From Margaritifera margaritifera (lineage: Eukaryota; Mollusca; Bivalvia; Unionida; Margaritiferidae), in contig JAQPZY010001266.1 of the NCBI GenBank assembly GCA_029931535.1, forward strand, positions 1,326,001 through 1,390,000: a stretch of 64,000 nt of DNA, given 5' to 3'. The notes under the pieces are model-generated. The model had not been told where the DNA came from and searched no databases. It saw only the letters and a program-made list of their open reading frames with translations. Positions 17,270 to 26,079 of this stretch are shown one piece after another. Positions within the stretch are counted from its first letter, which is position 1. Each line of letters starts with the position of its first letter. The position numbers were made by a program, and so were the translations under genes.

Positions 17270-17733
17270 CTTCTTTCTCGGTTGACGTCTGAATTTGCAA
17301 TGAATGGTTTAACTTGGAAGGGGTCCCTTTTTTATACCTGTCCACTGTACCATCCGCAAAGTATTGTAATGTGATCCGTGGAAACGCCAAAGAAAGGTAA
17401 GCACAGTTTGGTGACCATCTGACATGTTTCAGGAGAGCTGAATTCTTACAATCCATACGAATAGTGACACCACAACTAAAACACTGTACTTTGGTTCCCT
17501 GTCCAAAGTAAACAAATCCTGCTCTGGCTAAAGAGTGGGAAGTAGGTAATCCATTTTTTCCTAAGTTTTTTTTTTCCTTTTTTGATTGTGCTCCATCGAT
17601 GAGGACAATAACAATAGTCAGGCATGTGTTTAGGCCAATTTTTGAACGTCTTCAAGCGACTGGCACACTCACAATAGTCAGGCAAGGCCAATATTGAAGT
17701 CATCTTTGGTGTTGTCTTTTTTTTTCTGTTCAA
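17241..17733 (-). pseudogene. BIR-domain (IAP-type) protein A, frameshifted
   Basis: A second BIR domain. The N-terminal part with ECASRLKTFKNWP lies in the frame starting at 17733. After a poly-T stretch near 17556-17580 the remainder continues in another frame with ARAGFVYFGQGTKVQCFSCG and LKHVRWSPNCAYL, again giving C-x2-C...H-x6-C ligands. A TATAAAA (17747-17753) lies 14-20 bases upstream of the first ATG. The break separates the two halves of the domain, so it is probably inactive. It sits immediately downstream of the polymerase gene; the stop of polB overlaps its start. Confidence 0.75.
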
Positions 17734-20700
17734 GAGGGTTTCCTTTTTTTATAATCCAAATCAGCGTGTCCGTAAGGTAAAGTCGTGTGATCTGGAAGTC
17801 TCACTCGTTTTTGGTACACAATACGGTACACTTTTTGAACAGGTCGAGTAACTATTTGATGATTAGGTAGTCGTACAATCTTGTGAGGTTCTAACGTGGG
17901 TACTCGAAAGTCTTCCACTTGTCCAGACAGTAAAGCATTTTTTAAAACCTCAAAGTTGACTACTTGGTTGGTTCGATAGTTCAGAGTCAAGCCTTTGACT
18001 TTACAGGAGGTGTGAAGTTGGCCTTGCGGGTCTCGGTATCGGTACCCATAAGTCTGTCCAGGCTCCTAAGCGATCTCCTTGAATGGTAGGGTGGGGGCAA
18101 CCGGGGCGATGAATGTAGATGCAACTGTCAGTATCAAAGTACAGGACACGATCTCCCAAGACTTCTAAATCTTCGTCGTACAATTTCAAACGAGCATGAG
18201 CGGTCACGTAGGCGGCAATGACTACGTTACTAAACTTGTCAGGTTTGACAAACTTGGGCTCTTCTTCGAAATTGACTATGATCAAATCATCGCGGACAAT
18301 TTCGACGTGTTTGACTAGTATACTTTTGTCGTCCAGCAGTTGAAAGTAACGATAAGGTTCGGTGACGTATTCCGTTTTGGGTAAGATCGTACGTTGGGCC
18401 ATTTTTCCCCACAAGCAATTGAGCATCACTTTGGCAAACGATCTTTTTCCTTCATTTTTTTCCACCTCTTCCAAAGTGATGCCTTCGATGTCACGGTACT
18501 CTTCTTTAAATCGTTCTTGGTCTTCGGGAGTCTTGGACCACGAAGGATAGCCACTAGCTTCTTGTTTCAGTTTAAAAATTGGTTGACGTACCCCGAGAAA
18601 ATGCCTGGATGATTGGTGGCGTCGTCCTTTTGGTATTGGGCTGTAGTTGGAAAGTGCCAGATTTCGTACACTTTCAACAAACGGTATCCACGATCCAGTG
18701 CCCGAAACAATTCGGCACTGACCCACGTTCCTGTCAAAGACCGTTCTTCCTTCGTGTGGTGACAGGGTTGATCTTGGTTGCACGTTTCAGCACACGTCCG
18801 GCATAAAGGAAACATCAGTTTTCCTTGACAATGGTGAGGTAAGATGGGATGGTACAAGTTGGTCGGAGGTAAGACTTTACATTTAATTAATCCTTCGTAT
18901 TGACGAATGTGTTCCACGTCAATGTGTTCTGTCAAAATTTCAGGGTGACCGGTGGGAAAACGAGCATATTTACACACCCAAGGATACAAAGAACACACGT
19001 CGATATATTTGATTTCTTCTCCTTGGGATTCATTCACGTCGTACAGCAAGCGAGTGGCATTGGTTCGTCCTCCAAATAAACTGTAACGCGGATCTAAAGG
19101 TTCGATTTCGGACGCGTCGTAACTTTGAGTAATGTTCTTAAATTCAGGATCGGTTTTCAAACGTCGATTGTACTCGTGCTCCCACATTTCTACCACTTGG
19201 TATCCTTGACTTTCTAACTTAAGGCGCCGTTGGCAAGTCTGTTCGTATAACTGTTCCATGGTAGAATCTGAATAAGGGCCTTTCATCTCTCGATCAGGAT
19301 AACAAGTAGGGCATCCGTGAAACAAACAACCCTGAAACTCGTACACTGTGTGCGGGTTTTCTAAATCAAATCCATCCACGGAATAAGCTCCAATCTTCTT
19401 TTCTACTCCTCCGTTTCTAGCATGTTGTATCCATTTGTCTTCTTTTTCACACAAGTAATGAAACCAACGTAAAGCTTTGACCGAATATTGACGACTAGCA
19501 AAGACAGACGTGTTGGAGTCGATGATGGCTAGTTGGTTCTCAGGCATGAAATTTTGCCTGTAGACTAAGGAACAGGCTTTAGGTAAGGTAGCTGCATCTT
19601 TCAAAGGATCGACCTCTCCGTGATCGAGAAATAACTCTCGAAACTTTCCACAACAACGTCTTAAAATATCCACATCGGATCGACAATATTTGAGCATCTC
19701 TTCTTGAAAGTCAAATGAATCGGCCTGGTGAGCGCGGTACCAAGTGTGAAAAGCTTCTCGCTGTTCGGGTCGCATTCCGTTGGGGTCGTAATCATGAAGG
19801 TCAGGCAAATGAGGTAGGACAGCATGTTGATTAGCTTCCGTGTTGAAGAAGTGAGGAAAGTAGCCTTTAGCCATTTCTGTCATGCCGAACGTTTTTGGCA
19901 TGCGACTAAAAGGCATGGCCAAATAACTCATATAATCTTTAAACTGAACTTGTCCAACTTTCATGTAAATGAGCTTTTTTCCGTTCATGGTGATTTCAGG
20001 GCGTTCGGTCCCATGGTTCAAATAATAATTGAGTAAAAACTGCCCATCGTATCCCGAAAAATTGTGAGCTATGATGGTGGCATACCGATGACAATCTCCA
20101 TAACGTTGAATGTCTTCTTCGCTCCAACTGTCGTGGGTGGTAGGGTCTAAAACCCATTCAGCAAACTCAGACAAAGTGTTAACTCCACGAAAGATTTTTT
20201 CACGTCCTCCTGGAATTCGACTACAATGAGGACAGTGAAAATGAATTGATTCTTGAATGCACTGATCACAAGCCCGATGCGCCACACAAAAATTGGGAAT
20301 GTGAATGCCTGTTTCTTGCATGCATTCGAAATCAAAGAAGATGAAATCTACTTGCTTCTTGTTCTTGTTCTTCTTTATTTCTTTCTTCTCTGTCTTGTCA
20401 AACTTTTGAATAAAACATCGATGATCAAAATCGACGATCTGATGACAAATAGAACATTTTTTCTTGCCAGCACAAACGTGTCTCGTGGGGTTGTTGGTGC
20501 GAATTAGCTGTCCACACGTAGAACACGATTTCAATAAGTCGCAAGCACATTTGTGTTGGTGACCTTGTGTCTTGCGATGCTGTTGGTAACAAGAGGAACT
20601 AACAAAACTTCGTCGACAGGTTTCACAATGGACATGGTGTTGTTCAGGAAGGCATGGTTGGTCCGCTAAACAGCCCCGACATCTTGCTCCGCAATGAAGG

Positions 20701-21834
20701 TGTTTCTCTCGACTATTAAATCCTTTGTCACATTTCTCACAGTAGTAAGAGTATCCCAAAAATCCGGTAATACTAGTGATGGTATCAAAATGTTCTTGAT
20801 GGTAATAGAGGTGAATGTATTTTCCCTCGGGGAAATCAGGGCCTCGAAACACCATATCTCCGCGCACTTCTTGAGGGTGAACTTTCAAAGTATAATGAGG
20901 AGCCAAAACATCTTGAAGTTTCTGCATTTGAGAAATGCCACACACGATCTCTTTAGGGATCCCCGCTTGTTGTAACAGGAGTTCTGCTTCGTTTCGTTGT
21001 TTGGCTTTGTTAGATCGGTGAATGTTATTCCAGGCTTTTTTTCCATTCTTTGTTCTCGTTCTTGTTAGCAAACGTACGCCCCACCACAATAGCTCGAGCC
21101 AAGCACATCTGGTCTTGAGTATTGTCAATTTGGACGACACTACGTTTGGTAGTAAGAAGATCGTCCACCAATAACGGTTTTCTGCTTCGTCCGCTTCCTC
21201 GAGGTGGAGCAACGTGTGTCATGTAGAGTGTGGCCTTTCCATCGGTGATGGTAAACTTGTCATTGGATTGTTGCACATGTTCTATTTTAGACATGACTTT
21301 GTCTGGCGTTAATTCTGCCGGGGTGCTGAACTCGATCCAAACGGGACTCTTCAAGTTGTCATGATGGATGGCCAGTCTCAAGCGATCATCTTCTTTGGCT
21401 CCACATTGTCGTTTCAAGTTCTGTAACACAGAACTCCACAAATCGCTAATGAACCCCGCCGCTTTCTCGGGAGGTACTTCGGACTTGAAGTCTTTAAAGT
21501 GAACTGTGTGAGTGTAGGCAGTGGTTCTAAATTTTCGAGAAATAATTTTTTGAGTCTCTCGAATCCGATAGTAATTTTCAGGAGGAGCCAAAGTAATAGG
21601 TTGTGTTTCTTGGCCTGGGGTTCTGGTGGTGGATTTTGTTTTATGTGGTTTTGAAGGTGGTAAGGTTTCAGGTTCACTCATCTCCTCTTCGAAGTCACTT
21701 GCATGGACTTGAGCTAGTAGTTCATCTAACGGTGTTTCAGGTGGCACGGAAAATCGTCGTCGTGGCCTCTTTGTTTCTTCTTCTTCTTCTTCTTCTGGTT
21801 TCTCATGGTTTGGGCGTGATCTTTTCATCTTCAA
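17730..21834 (-). pseudogene. protein-primed DNA polymerase B, three breaks
   Basis: Family-B, protein-primed polymerase that replicates the linear element. Order: acidic/basic N-terminus; a conserved N-terminal domain (21025-21834); a cysteine/histidine-rich region with several CxxC pairs (about 20430-20750); exonuclease motifs FFDFEC (about 20330), IAHNFSGYDGQF and YCRSDVD; polymerase motif A DVCSLYP (about 18990), motif B KVMLNCLWGK (about 18415) and motif C YFDTDS (about 18130). Frameshifts lie near 21030-21060 and 18570-18600. Just after motif C, near 18040-18080, sequence between GDRLGA and the C-terminal YRYRDPQGQ appears deleted with a frame change. The last part (17730-17990) is open. 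Full family length is about 1,350 residues. Inactive here. Confidence 0.93.
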
Positions 21835-21871
21835 GTTTACTTTGAAACTGATTCAGTTTTCACCCAGGTAC

Positions 21872-21900
21872 CTTTATATAGAGAGAGGAGAGTATATAAA
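21872..21900. promoter_or_regulatory. divergent TATA promoters, polB and zinc-knuckle gene
   Basis: TATATAAAGG on the minus strand (21871-21880) lies about 40 bases before the polB ATG at 21834. TATATAAA on the plus strand (21893-21900) lies about 61 bases before the zinc-knuckle ATG at 21961. The two are only about 12 bases apart, separated by a GA-rich tract, so the genes share one bidirectional control region. Confidence 0.6.
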
Positions 21901-21960
21901 GAGAGAGCTTTATACCTTCAGAATCAGTCTTTGGTGATTGAACTTTCAAACTGTAAAAAG

Positions 21961-22515
21961 ATGGAAGAGTCAAGAAGAAGAAGAAAAGATCGATGCCCAA
22001 ATAAAGGACATCCTCCTGCGTATTATTGGGATTATCTAGCTCGAGGAAGGACAATAAGAGATAAAAGTCAAGATACTTGTTATATCTGCCAAGAGAAAGG
22101 TCATTGGGCTCCTTAATGTCCACAACGACAACATCAAATCAGAGATAAAAGTGAAGATACTTGTTATATATGTCAAGAGAAAGGACATTGGGCTCCAGAA
22201 TGCCCACAACGTCGAAACCTAAAAAAAGAAAAGAGAGACAAAACAAAAGATATCTGTTATCATTGTAAAGGACCAGGACATTGGTCTTCGGAGTGCCCTC
22301 AGAAAGAAGAAGAAGAAAATCTACCAGAGGAGAGGGAGGAAGCCGAAGGATCTTCAAACCTAGAAGAAGAAGAAGAACATATCATCAAGAAAAGTAAGAA
22401 GAGAGTAAGAAGAATGGAAGACAGTGAGAATGAAGAAGAAGAAGATATGATTCCTGTGACGATCAGGGTCCCTATGAAGAAGAAATTCAAGAAGAACAAG
22501 AGAGACAGACAGTGA
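21961..22515 (+). pseudogene. CCHC zinc-knuckle protein, one stop
   Basis: A 184-codon plus-strand gene with three tandem CCHC knuckles. The first two have the form DTCYICQEKGHWAP..CP (C-x2-C-x4-H-x4-C); the third is DICYHCKGPGHWSSECP. The first ends at an in-frame TAA (22114-22116) exactly where the second has a glutamate codon, so a point change to stop is likely. A basic N-terminus (SRRRRKDRCP) precedes the knuckles; a long E-rich acidic stretch and a lysine-rich tail (PMKKKFKKNKR) follow. CCHC knuckles bind single-stranded nucleic acid. It is transcribed divergently from polB, so a role in replication is possible. Its 3' region has a CAAAGAACTTTG palindrome but no histone-type signal. Confidence 0.75.
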
Positions 22516-22727
22516 ACAAAGAACTTTGTTTTTGTTTTTTTTTGGTGTTATATGTTATTGGTGAATTATTTTGTAAAAAAAAATGGCAGAATACACCAGA
22601 CTGGAAAAAAAGTAAGTGATTTTGTGTTATTTTGTTTTTAGAGTATAGATGCACGCACGCACGCACTCACACTGATATACAACACAATGGGATTTTTTTA
22701 AGTTTTACTTGATTTGGCAATTTGATT

Positions 22728-22763
22728 TCTTTTCTAGAAATCTGGGTGGCCCTTAAAAGGACC
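22728..22763 (-). terminator. histone-type mRNA 3' processing signal C
   Basis: On the minus strand GGTCCT (22758-22763), loop TTTA and AGGGCC (22748-22753) form a 6-bp stem with one G-T pair. ACCCA follows (22743-22747), then CTAGAAAAGA (22728-22737). It lies 53 nt after the stop codon of the coiled-coil gene at 22817. Confidence 0.8.
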
Positions 22764-22816
22764 GTTGGGGTGTTTGTTTTTGTTGTTTGGTTAAAAAACA
22801 AACTTATGAAGTTTTT

Positions 22817-23452
22817 TTACATAATCAACTTCAATTGTCGTAGTCCTTTACCACGACCCAATCCAAATCCTGCTAATGCTGCTGCTACTGCTGGTGTTTT
22901 GTTTATGGTGGTAATCACTGGTGGTGTTTGTGGTGGTGGTGGTGGTGGCATCTCACTAGAACTGGTAGGTTTGGAATGTTTAGCCCGTGATGGTCTTTTT
23001 CGTTTAGGTGGTTGAGCCAAAGAATATTTGTATAATTCCCTCAGATATTTCAGCTCTGATAATATCTCTTCTAAAAGACTCACCGTTTTTTCTTCAGGAC
23101 TGACGACTTCCTTTGCTGTTTCCTTTTCCTCCTCTTCTAACTGCTGTCTGATTTCTTCCTCACTTTTTCTTTTTCTCTCTTCTTCTTCTTTCTGAGGCTG
23201 AAGAAGAAGAAACATTTCTTCATCCTCTCGTTGTTTCTTTAAAACATTTTCCATCTCTTCCTGTTGTTTCTTTTTAAATTCATCCATTACTGGTGTAGCA
23301 ACAACAGTAGCAGCAGTAGCAGTAGTAGTCTCAGACTCAAAATTTTGATTTAGAAAATCTAAATCAAAGTCTTCCGGTCGGAAGTTCAACAAAGCAGCAG
23401 CATTAATCATTGAAGGCTCACTCCAATACATACTTGTCTTTCCAGTCTCCAT
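22817..23452 (-). CDS. coiled-coil accessory protein with NLS
   Basis: Intact 211-residue protein I do not recognise. The N-terminal 50 residues contain FRPEDFDLDFLNQNF. Then comes a long charged E/K/Q coiled coil (about residues 55-145) ending EEILSELKYLRELYKY, a nuclear-localisation-like PPKRKRPSRAKHSKP, a run of prolines, and an A/G-rich end GFGLGRGKGLRQLKL. Start chosen at 23452, with TATAAA about 47 bases upstream (23499-23504) and a palindromic CRE directly beyond. It ends in a histone-type stem-loop. A nuclear early regulator is a reasonable inference; no homology is claimed. Confidence 0.65.
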   Translation of the reverse strand: METGKTSMYWSEPSMINAAALLNFRPEDFDLDFLNQNFESETTTATAATVVATPVMDEFKKKQQEEMENVLKKQREDEEMFLLLQPQKEEEERKRKSEEEIRQQLEEEEKETAKEVVSPEEKTVSLLEEILSELKYLRELYKYSLAQPPKRKRPSRAKHSKPTSSSEMPPPPPPQTPPVITTINKTPAVAAALAGFGLGRGKGLRQLKLIM

Positions 23453-23498
23453 GAAGGCTGTCGAAAAAAGTAATAAACCCTACGAACGCTACGATACC

Positions 23499-23625
23499 TT
23501 TATACCCGAGATGACGTCATACCCCTACTCTCTTCCCATTGGAAGAAAAACCGACCCACTTGTAACGCTCGTTTGGATTGGTAGTTCATTTCGATGCATT
23601 TCAATCCGATCGTAAGGTATATATA
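23499..23625. promoter_or_regulatory. divergent promoter with CRE and CCAAT elements
   Basis: TATAAA on the minus strand (23499-23504) serves the coiled-coil gene; TATATATA on the plus strand (23618-23625) serves the small basic gene. Between them lie TGACGTCA (23512-23519), the palindromic CREB/ATF site, and CCAAT-type sequences (CCATTGG near 23536 and GATTGG near 23576). TATA plus CCAAT is also the usual layout of histone promoters. Confidence 0.55.
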
Positions 23626-23688
23626 CCACCGCTTGTCTCATAAAGCTTCACCGGTTTTCTCCAAGACCACTCATAAAGAAAAAACAAG

Positions 23689-23883
23689 ATGTTGTTTTTT
23701 AACACAGCCTATCCCATGTATATCAGAACTTCATGGGTCATCACCAAGATGACAGAGACTGCTTACTGGAAAAGGCGAATGTATGTGGCAAGACAAGGCT
23801 GTTTGAAGAGGGTACTTCACTACGGCCCGGAAATCAGAAGAAGTCTGAGAAAAAGAAGGTCTCCTAGGAGATTTGAATGTTAA
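23689..23883 (+). CDS. small basic protein
   Basis: 64-residue open frame beginning MLFFNTAYPMYIRTSW and ending in an arginine-rich tail (RRSLRKRRSPRRFEC). Not recognised. ATG lies 64 bases after a TATA box and just after AAAGAAAAAACAAG. A histone-type stem-loop begins 25 bases after its stop, which strongly supports it as a real transcription unit. The R-rich end suggests nucleic-acid binding or nuclear targeting. Confidence 0.55.
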   Translation: MLFFNTAYPMYIRTSWVITKMTETAYWKRRMYVARQGCLKRVLHYGPEIRRSLRKRRSPRRFEC

Positions 23884-23908
23884 AAACCCAAAAACAAAAA
23901 AATCCAAC

Positions 23909-23944
23909 AGTCCTTTTAAGGGCCACCCATTTTTCAAGAAAAGA
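23909..23944 (+). terminator. histone-type mRNA 3' processing signal D
   Basis: AGTCCT (23909-23914), loop TTTA, AGGGCC (23919-23924), then ACCCA (23925-23929) and CAAGAAAAGA (23935-23944). The outermost pair is an A-C mismatch, leaving a 5-bp stem with one G-T. It starts 25 bases after the stop of the small basic protein gene. Confidence 0.75.
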
Positions 23945-24091
23945 TTAATTTTCTATGATTGCCATATATAAAATTTGTATGAATGAGGGTATGCTTGTAT
24001 AGAGTATGTTAGATAAAAAAAATTAGTGTGTTATGTGGGGTTTTTTTGTTTTGTTTGTATGTATGGGGTTTTTTTTGGAAAAAAAAGGGGG

Positions 24092-24128
24092 GATGTTTTC
24101 CTTCACGTCCGCGCTTCTAGCATATAAA
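24092..24128 (+). promoter_or_regulatory. terminal-gene promoter box and TATA (right)
   Basis: The 29 bases at 24092-24120 are the exact inverted copy of 2107-2135 at the left end (core CGTCCGCGCTTCTAG). TATAAA follows at 24123-24128. The ATG at 24174 is 45 bases further on. Confidence 0.8.
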
Positions 24129-24173
24129 GCAGTGTCTTCCACAGTTGCGCCATTCACATTTCATGGCTGAACT

Positions 24174-24773
24174 ATGAATACGGTAGAATTGTTGCAAGAA
24201 GCTTGGGATAGAATGGTGGATGTGGAGTCGTTGATGGAAAGGTTGGAGTATTGTTGGAGATATCCTGCCACCAAACCATTTGTCACCAGCCAACTAGCGG
24301 TTCTCAAATCAGCGAGAAGGTTGGTGAATGATGTTTTGGTGGAGGAAAGACAAAAAACTTCCTTAGCTCCATGTCGAGTAGGGTTCATCAAGAAGAGCCT
24401 GGACTTACTAAATGAAGTGGAAAACTTCCTTCACCTTGTTCAACAAGATGAATGCTTGTATCCACCTCCTAGTAATGTCAGGCGCGAAAAGGTGAACCTT
24501 CATCTCGTCATCACATTATTAAAACAAGTTTTAGAAAAGGAAGTGGCTCACATTAAAAATTTGTGGGCCCAAGAAAGAAGAATCAAGGAACAGGCTAAAA
24601 AAGAACAGGATTTTCAACGCCTGAATTTAAACTGGACGAAAATCCAGGATAAGTTCCGACGGATGAAACATCCTGACTGGCTACCTGATTCTTTACCACC
24701 AACACTTCCAACCAAGAAAAAAAGAACTCACACCACCTTCCTAAGTTTCTTCACCCAATGTTGGAGGAAATAA
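24174..24773 (+). CDS. right-end accessory protein
   Basis: Intact 199-residue, largely helical protein that I do not recognise. It starts MNTVELLQEAWDRMVDVESL, contains several helices (KSARRLVNDVLVEER, LHLVITLLKQVLEKEVAHIK) and a basic C-terminal part (RRMKHPDWLP, then KKKRTHTTF). It reads outward toward the right TIR, mirrors the left-end gene in promoter and 3' end, and is followed after 17 bases by a near-canonical histone stem-loop. Its position in the outermost slot and independent promoter suggest an early accessory function. Confidence 0.7.
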   Translation: MNTVELLQEAWDRMVDVESLMERLEYCWRYPATKPFVTSQLAVLKSARRLVNDVLVEERQKTSLAPCRVGFIKKSLDLLNEVENFLHLVQQDECLYPPPSNVRREKVNLHLVITLLKQVLEKEVAHIKNLWAQERRIKEQAKKEQDFQRLNLNWTKIQDKFRRMKHPDWLPDSLPPTLPTKKKRTHTTFLSFFTQCWRK

Positions 24774-24790
24774 AATATTCCTCCTCCAAA

Positions 24791-24826
24791 GGCTCTTTTA
24801 AGAGCCACCCATTTTACAAGAAAAGA
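24791..24826 (+). terminator. histone-type mRNA 3' processing signal E (canonical)
   Basis: GGCTCT (24791-24796), loop TTTA, AGAGCC (24801-24806), ACCCA (24807-24811), then CAAGAAAAGA (24817-24826), preceded by CCAAA. This is within one or two bases of the metazoan histone mRNA consensus (stem GGCTCTTTTCAGAGCC, then ACCCA) and of the sea-urchin downstream element CAAGAAAGA. It starts 17 bases after the stop codon of the right-end gene; its downstream half lies inside the TIR. Confidence 0.9.
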
Positions 24827-25111
24827 TTAATTATTTTTTCCATCATTGCCTATGTCCCCACGCCCCGTATGTAGTGACGAAGACAACGTCCTCTACTATC
24901 AAAACACCCCCCACCCCAGTTTTGATGGTAGAGGACGTTGTCTTCGTCACTACATACGGTCACCCTAATGCTAAATTCCCGTTACTGCCCCATAGCGTCC
25001 CCCACTGCCCCATAAATCTTGGGATTTTTTTGCCCCATAGTGCCCCCAATGCTAAATCCCGTTACTGCCCCATAGCGTCCCCCCTGTCCCCAGTCATCCC
25101 CGTCTACTACT
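24805..25111 (-). repeat. right terminal inverted repeat
   Basis: Inverted copy of 1418-1724, 307 bp with about six differences. It includes the downstream half of histone-type signal E, the hairpin at 24865-24959 and the repeated GGGGACGCTATGGGGCAGTA phrase (seen here as its complement). Open frames through it are shadows without coding meaning. Confidence 0.95.
24865..24959. repeat. 41-bp-stem hairpin inside right TIR
   Basis: Arms 24865-24905 and 24919-24959 pair with one mismatch around a 13-base C-rich loop, the counterpart of 1570-1664. Confidence 0.9.
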
Positions 25112-25117
25112 TACAGA
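25112..25117. repeat. right target-site duplication TACAGA
   Basis: Second copy of TACAGA, identical to 1412-1417, marking the exact right boundary of the Polinton. Confidence 0.9.
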
Positions 25118-26079
25118 TTACTTACATCTTTCGAGAGCTGTACTCCCTTTTAGCAATCATATATGAGGGGCCCTTGAATAATAGATCTATTGCTTAGACG
25201 GGCGTTTGTTAATGCCAAGATGCAAAGCTCGATCGCACAGGCTGTACACACCATGGTGGTAAGTTATTCATTTCTTTTGACCGGAGGGGGGGGGAATCAT
25301 CCATTCTCATGCCAATCGCATACTAGCCTTGCCCTGCCAAACAGCTATTTCCGTGTTGTGTCTTCTTTGAATGGTGTTGGGAAGATATTTCTCAAACCGA
25401 GTAATTACCCATATCTAGGAGCAGACGTCATAATGTACTGAATTCACGAGACTCTACGACAGCATGGATTAGTGTCGTAAAATAGACCCTCCATAATTTC
25501 TTAACATATGGATATTTTAGGTATACGTATTTAGTAATTTGAGATAGGAACAATTCTTTGTATTAGGTGTTTGGGTCGTGTTTCGTATAGCATGGCGTGA
25601 AGTACTAATATTTGGTTTGGAAAGGCCTGCTGATGAGTCATACAAATGTGAAACAAGCAAAACCATGCAAGTGTCAAATTATTAGAGTTTTGTGATGTGT
25701 GGTCATTTGGTGATTAGCGGAAACAATGTTGTAGTATTTGCGAGTTAAAGAACCCTACTGTTGACAACGACTGTTGTCTTGCAGTTATTGAAAGTCGGGG
25801 AAACAATGGATTTCAAGGGAGGCTCATGCGGGTGTTTGAATTGCTCGGTACAGAAGACCCCTTGCCTGTAACAATATAATTATCACATAACAACATTCAG
25901 AGGCTCGAGGGAGTGACACAATATATCTCGCTTGCAGATTGTCGCCATGTGGAGAGGTACACTAACAAAAATAAGTTAATTTGTACAGAGAGAATTAACA
26001 AGGGATGGGTGCACGGCAAAACTGATAATATCACAATATGCCCCCTGCGATTAAAAGGACACGAGAATACGCACAGAAA

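Larger units (their letters stand above)
1418..25111. mobile_element. Polinton/Maverick (adintovirus-like) provirus
   Basis: A 23,694-bp element bounded by inverted repeats that start AGTAGTAGACG and by a perfect 6-bp target duplication. It carries the diagnostic Polinton set: protein-primed DNA polymerase B, retroviral-type integrase, adenain-type protease, packaging ATPase, double-jelly-roll major capsid protein, penton-like minor capsid protein and pVI/pX-like proteins. Removing a 2.4-kb LINE inserted near the left end gives an original length of about 21.3 kb. Roughly a dozen and a half stops, frameshifts and one deletion are spread over the core genes, so this copy should be unable to mobilise by itself. 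The two terminal repeats differ at about six of 307 positions by eye, which fits a moderately old insertion. Confidence 0.97.

Noticed and set aside
22511..22540. CAAAGAACTTTG palindrome after the zinc-knuckle gene as a sixth histone-type end
   Set aside because: No ACCCA box and no purine-rich downstream element, and the stem and loop do not fit.
25625..25680. Possible hammerhead ribozyme (CTGATGA ... GAAAC)
   Set aside because: The two conserved cores are present at suitable spacing, but stem II pairs poorly and I could not find convincing stems I and III.
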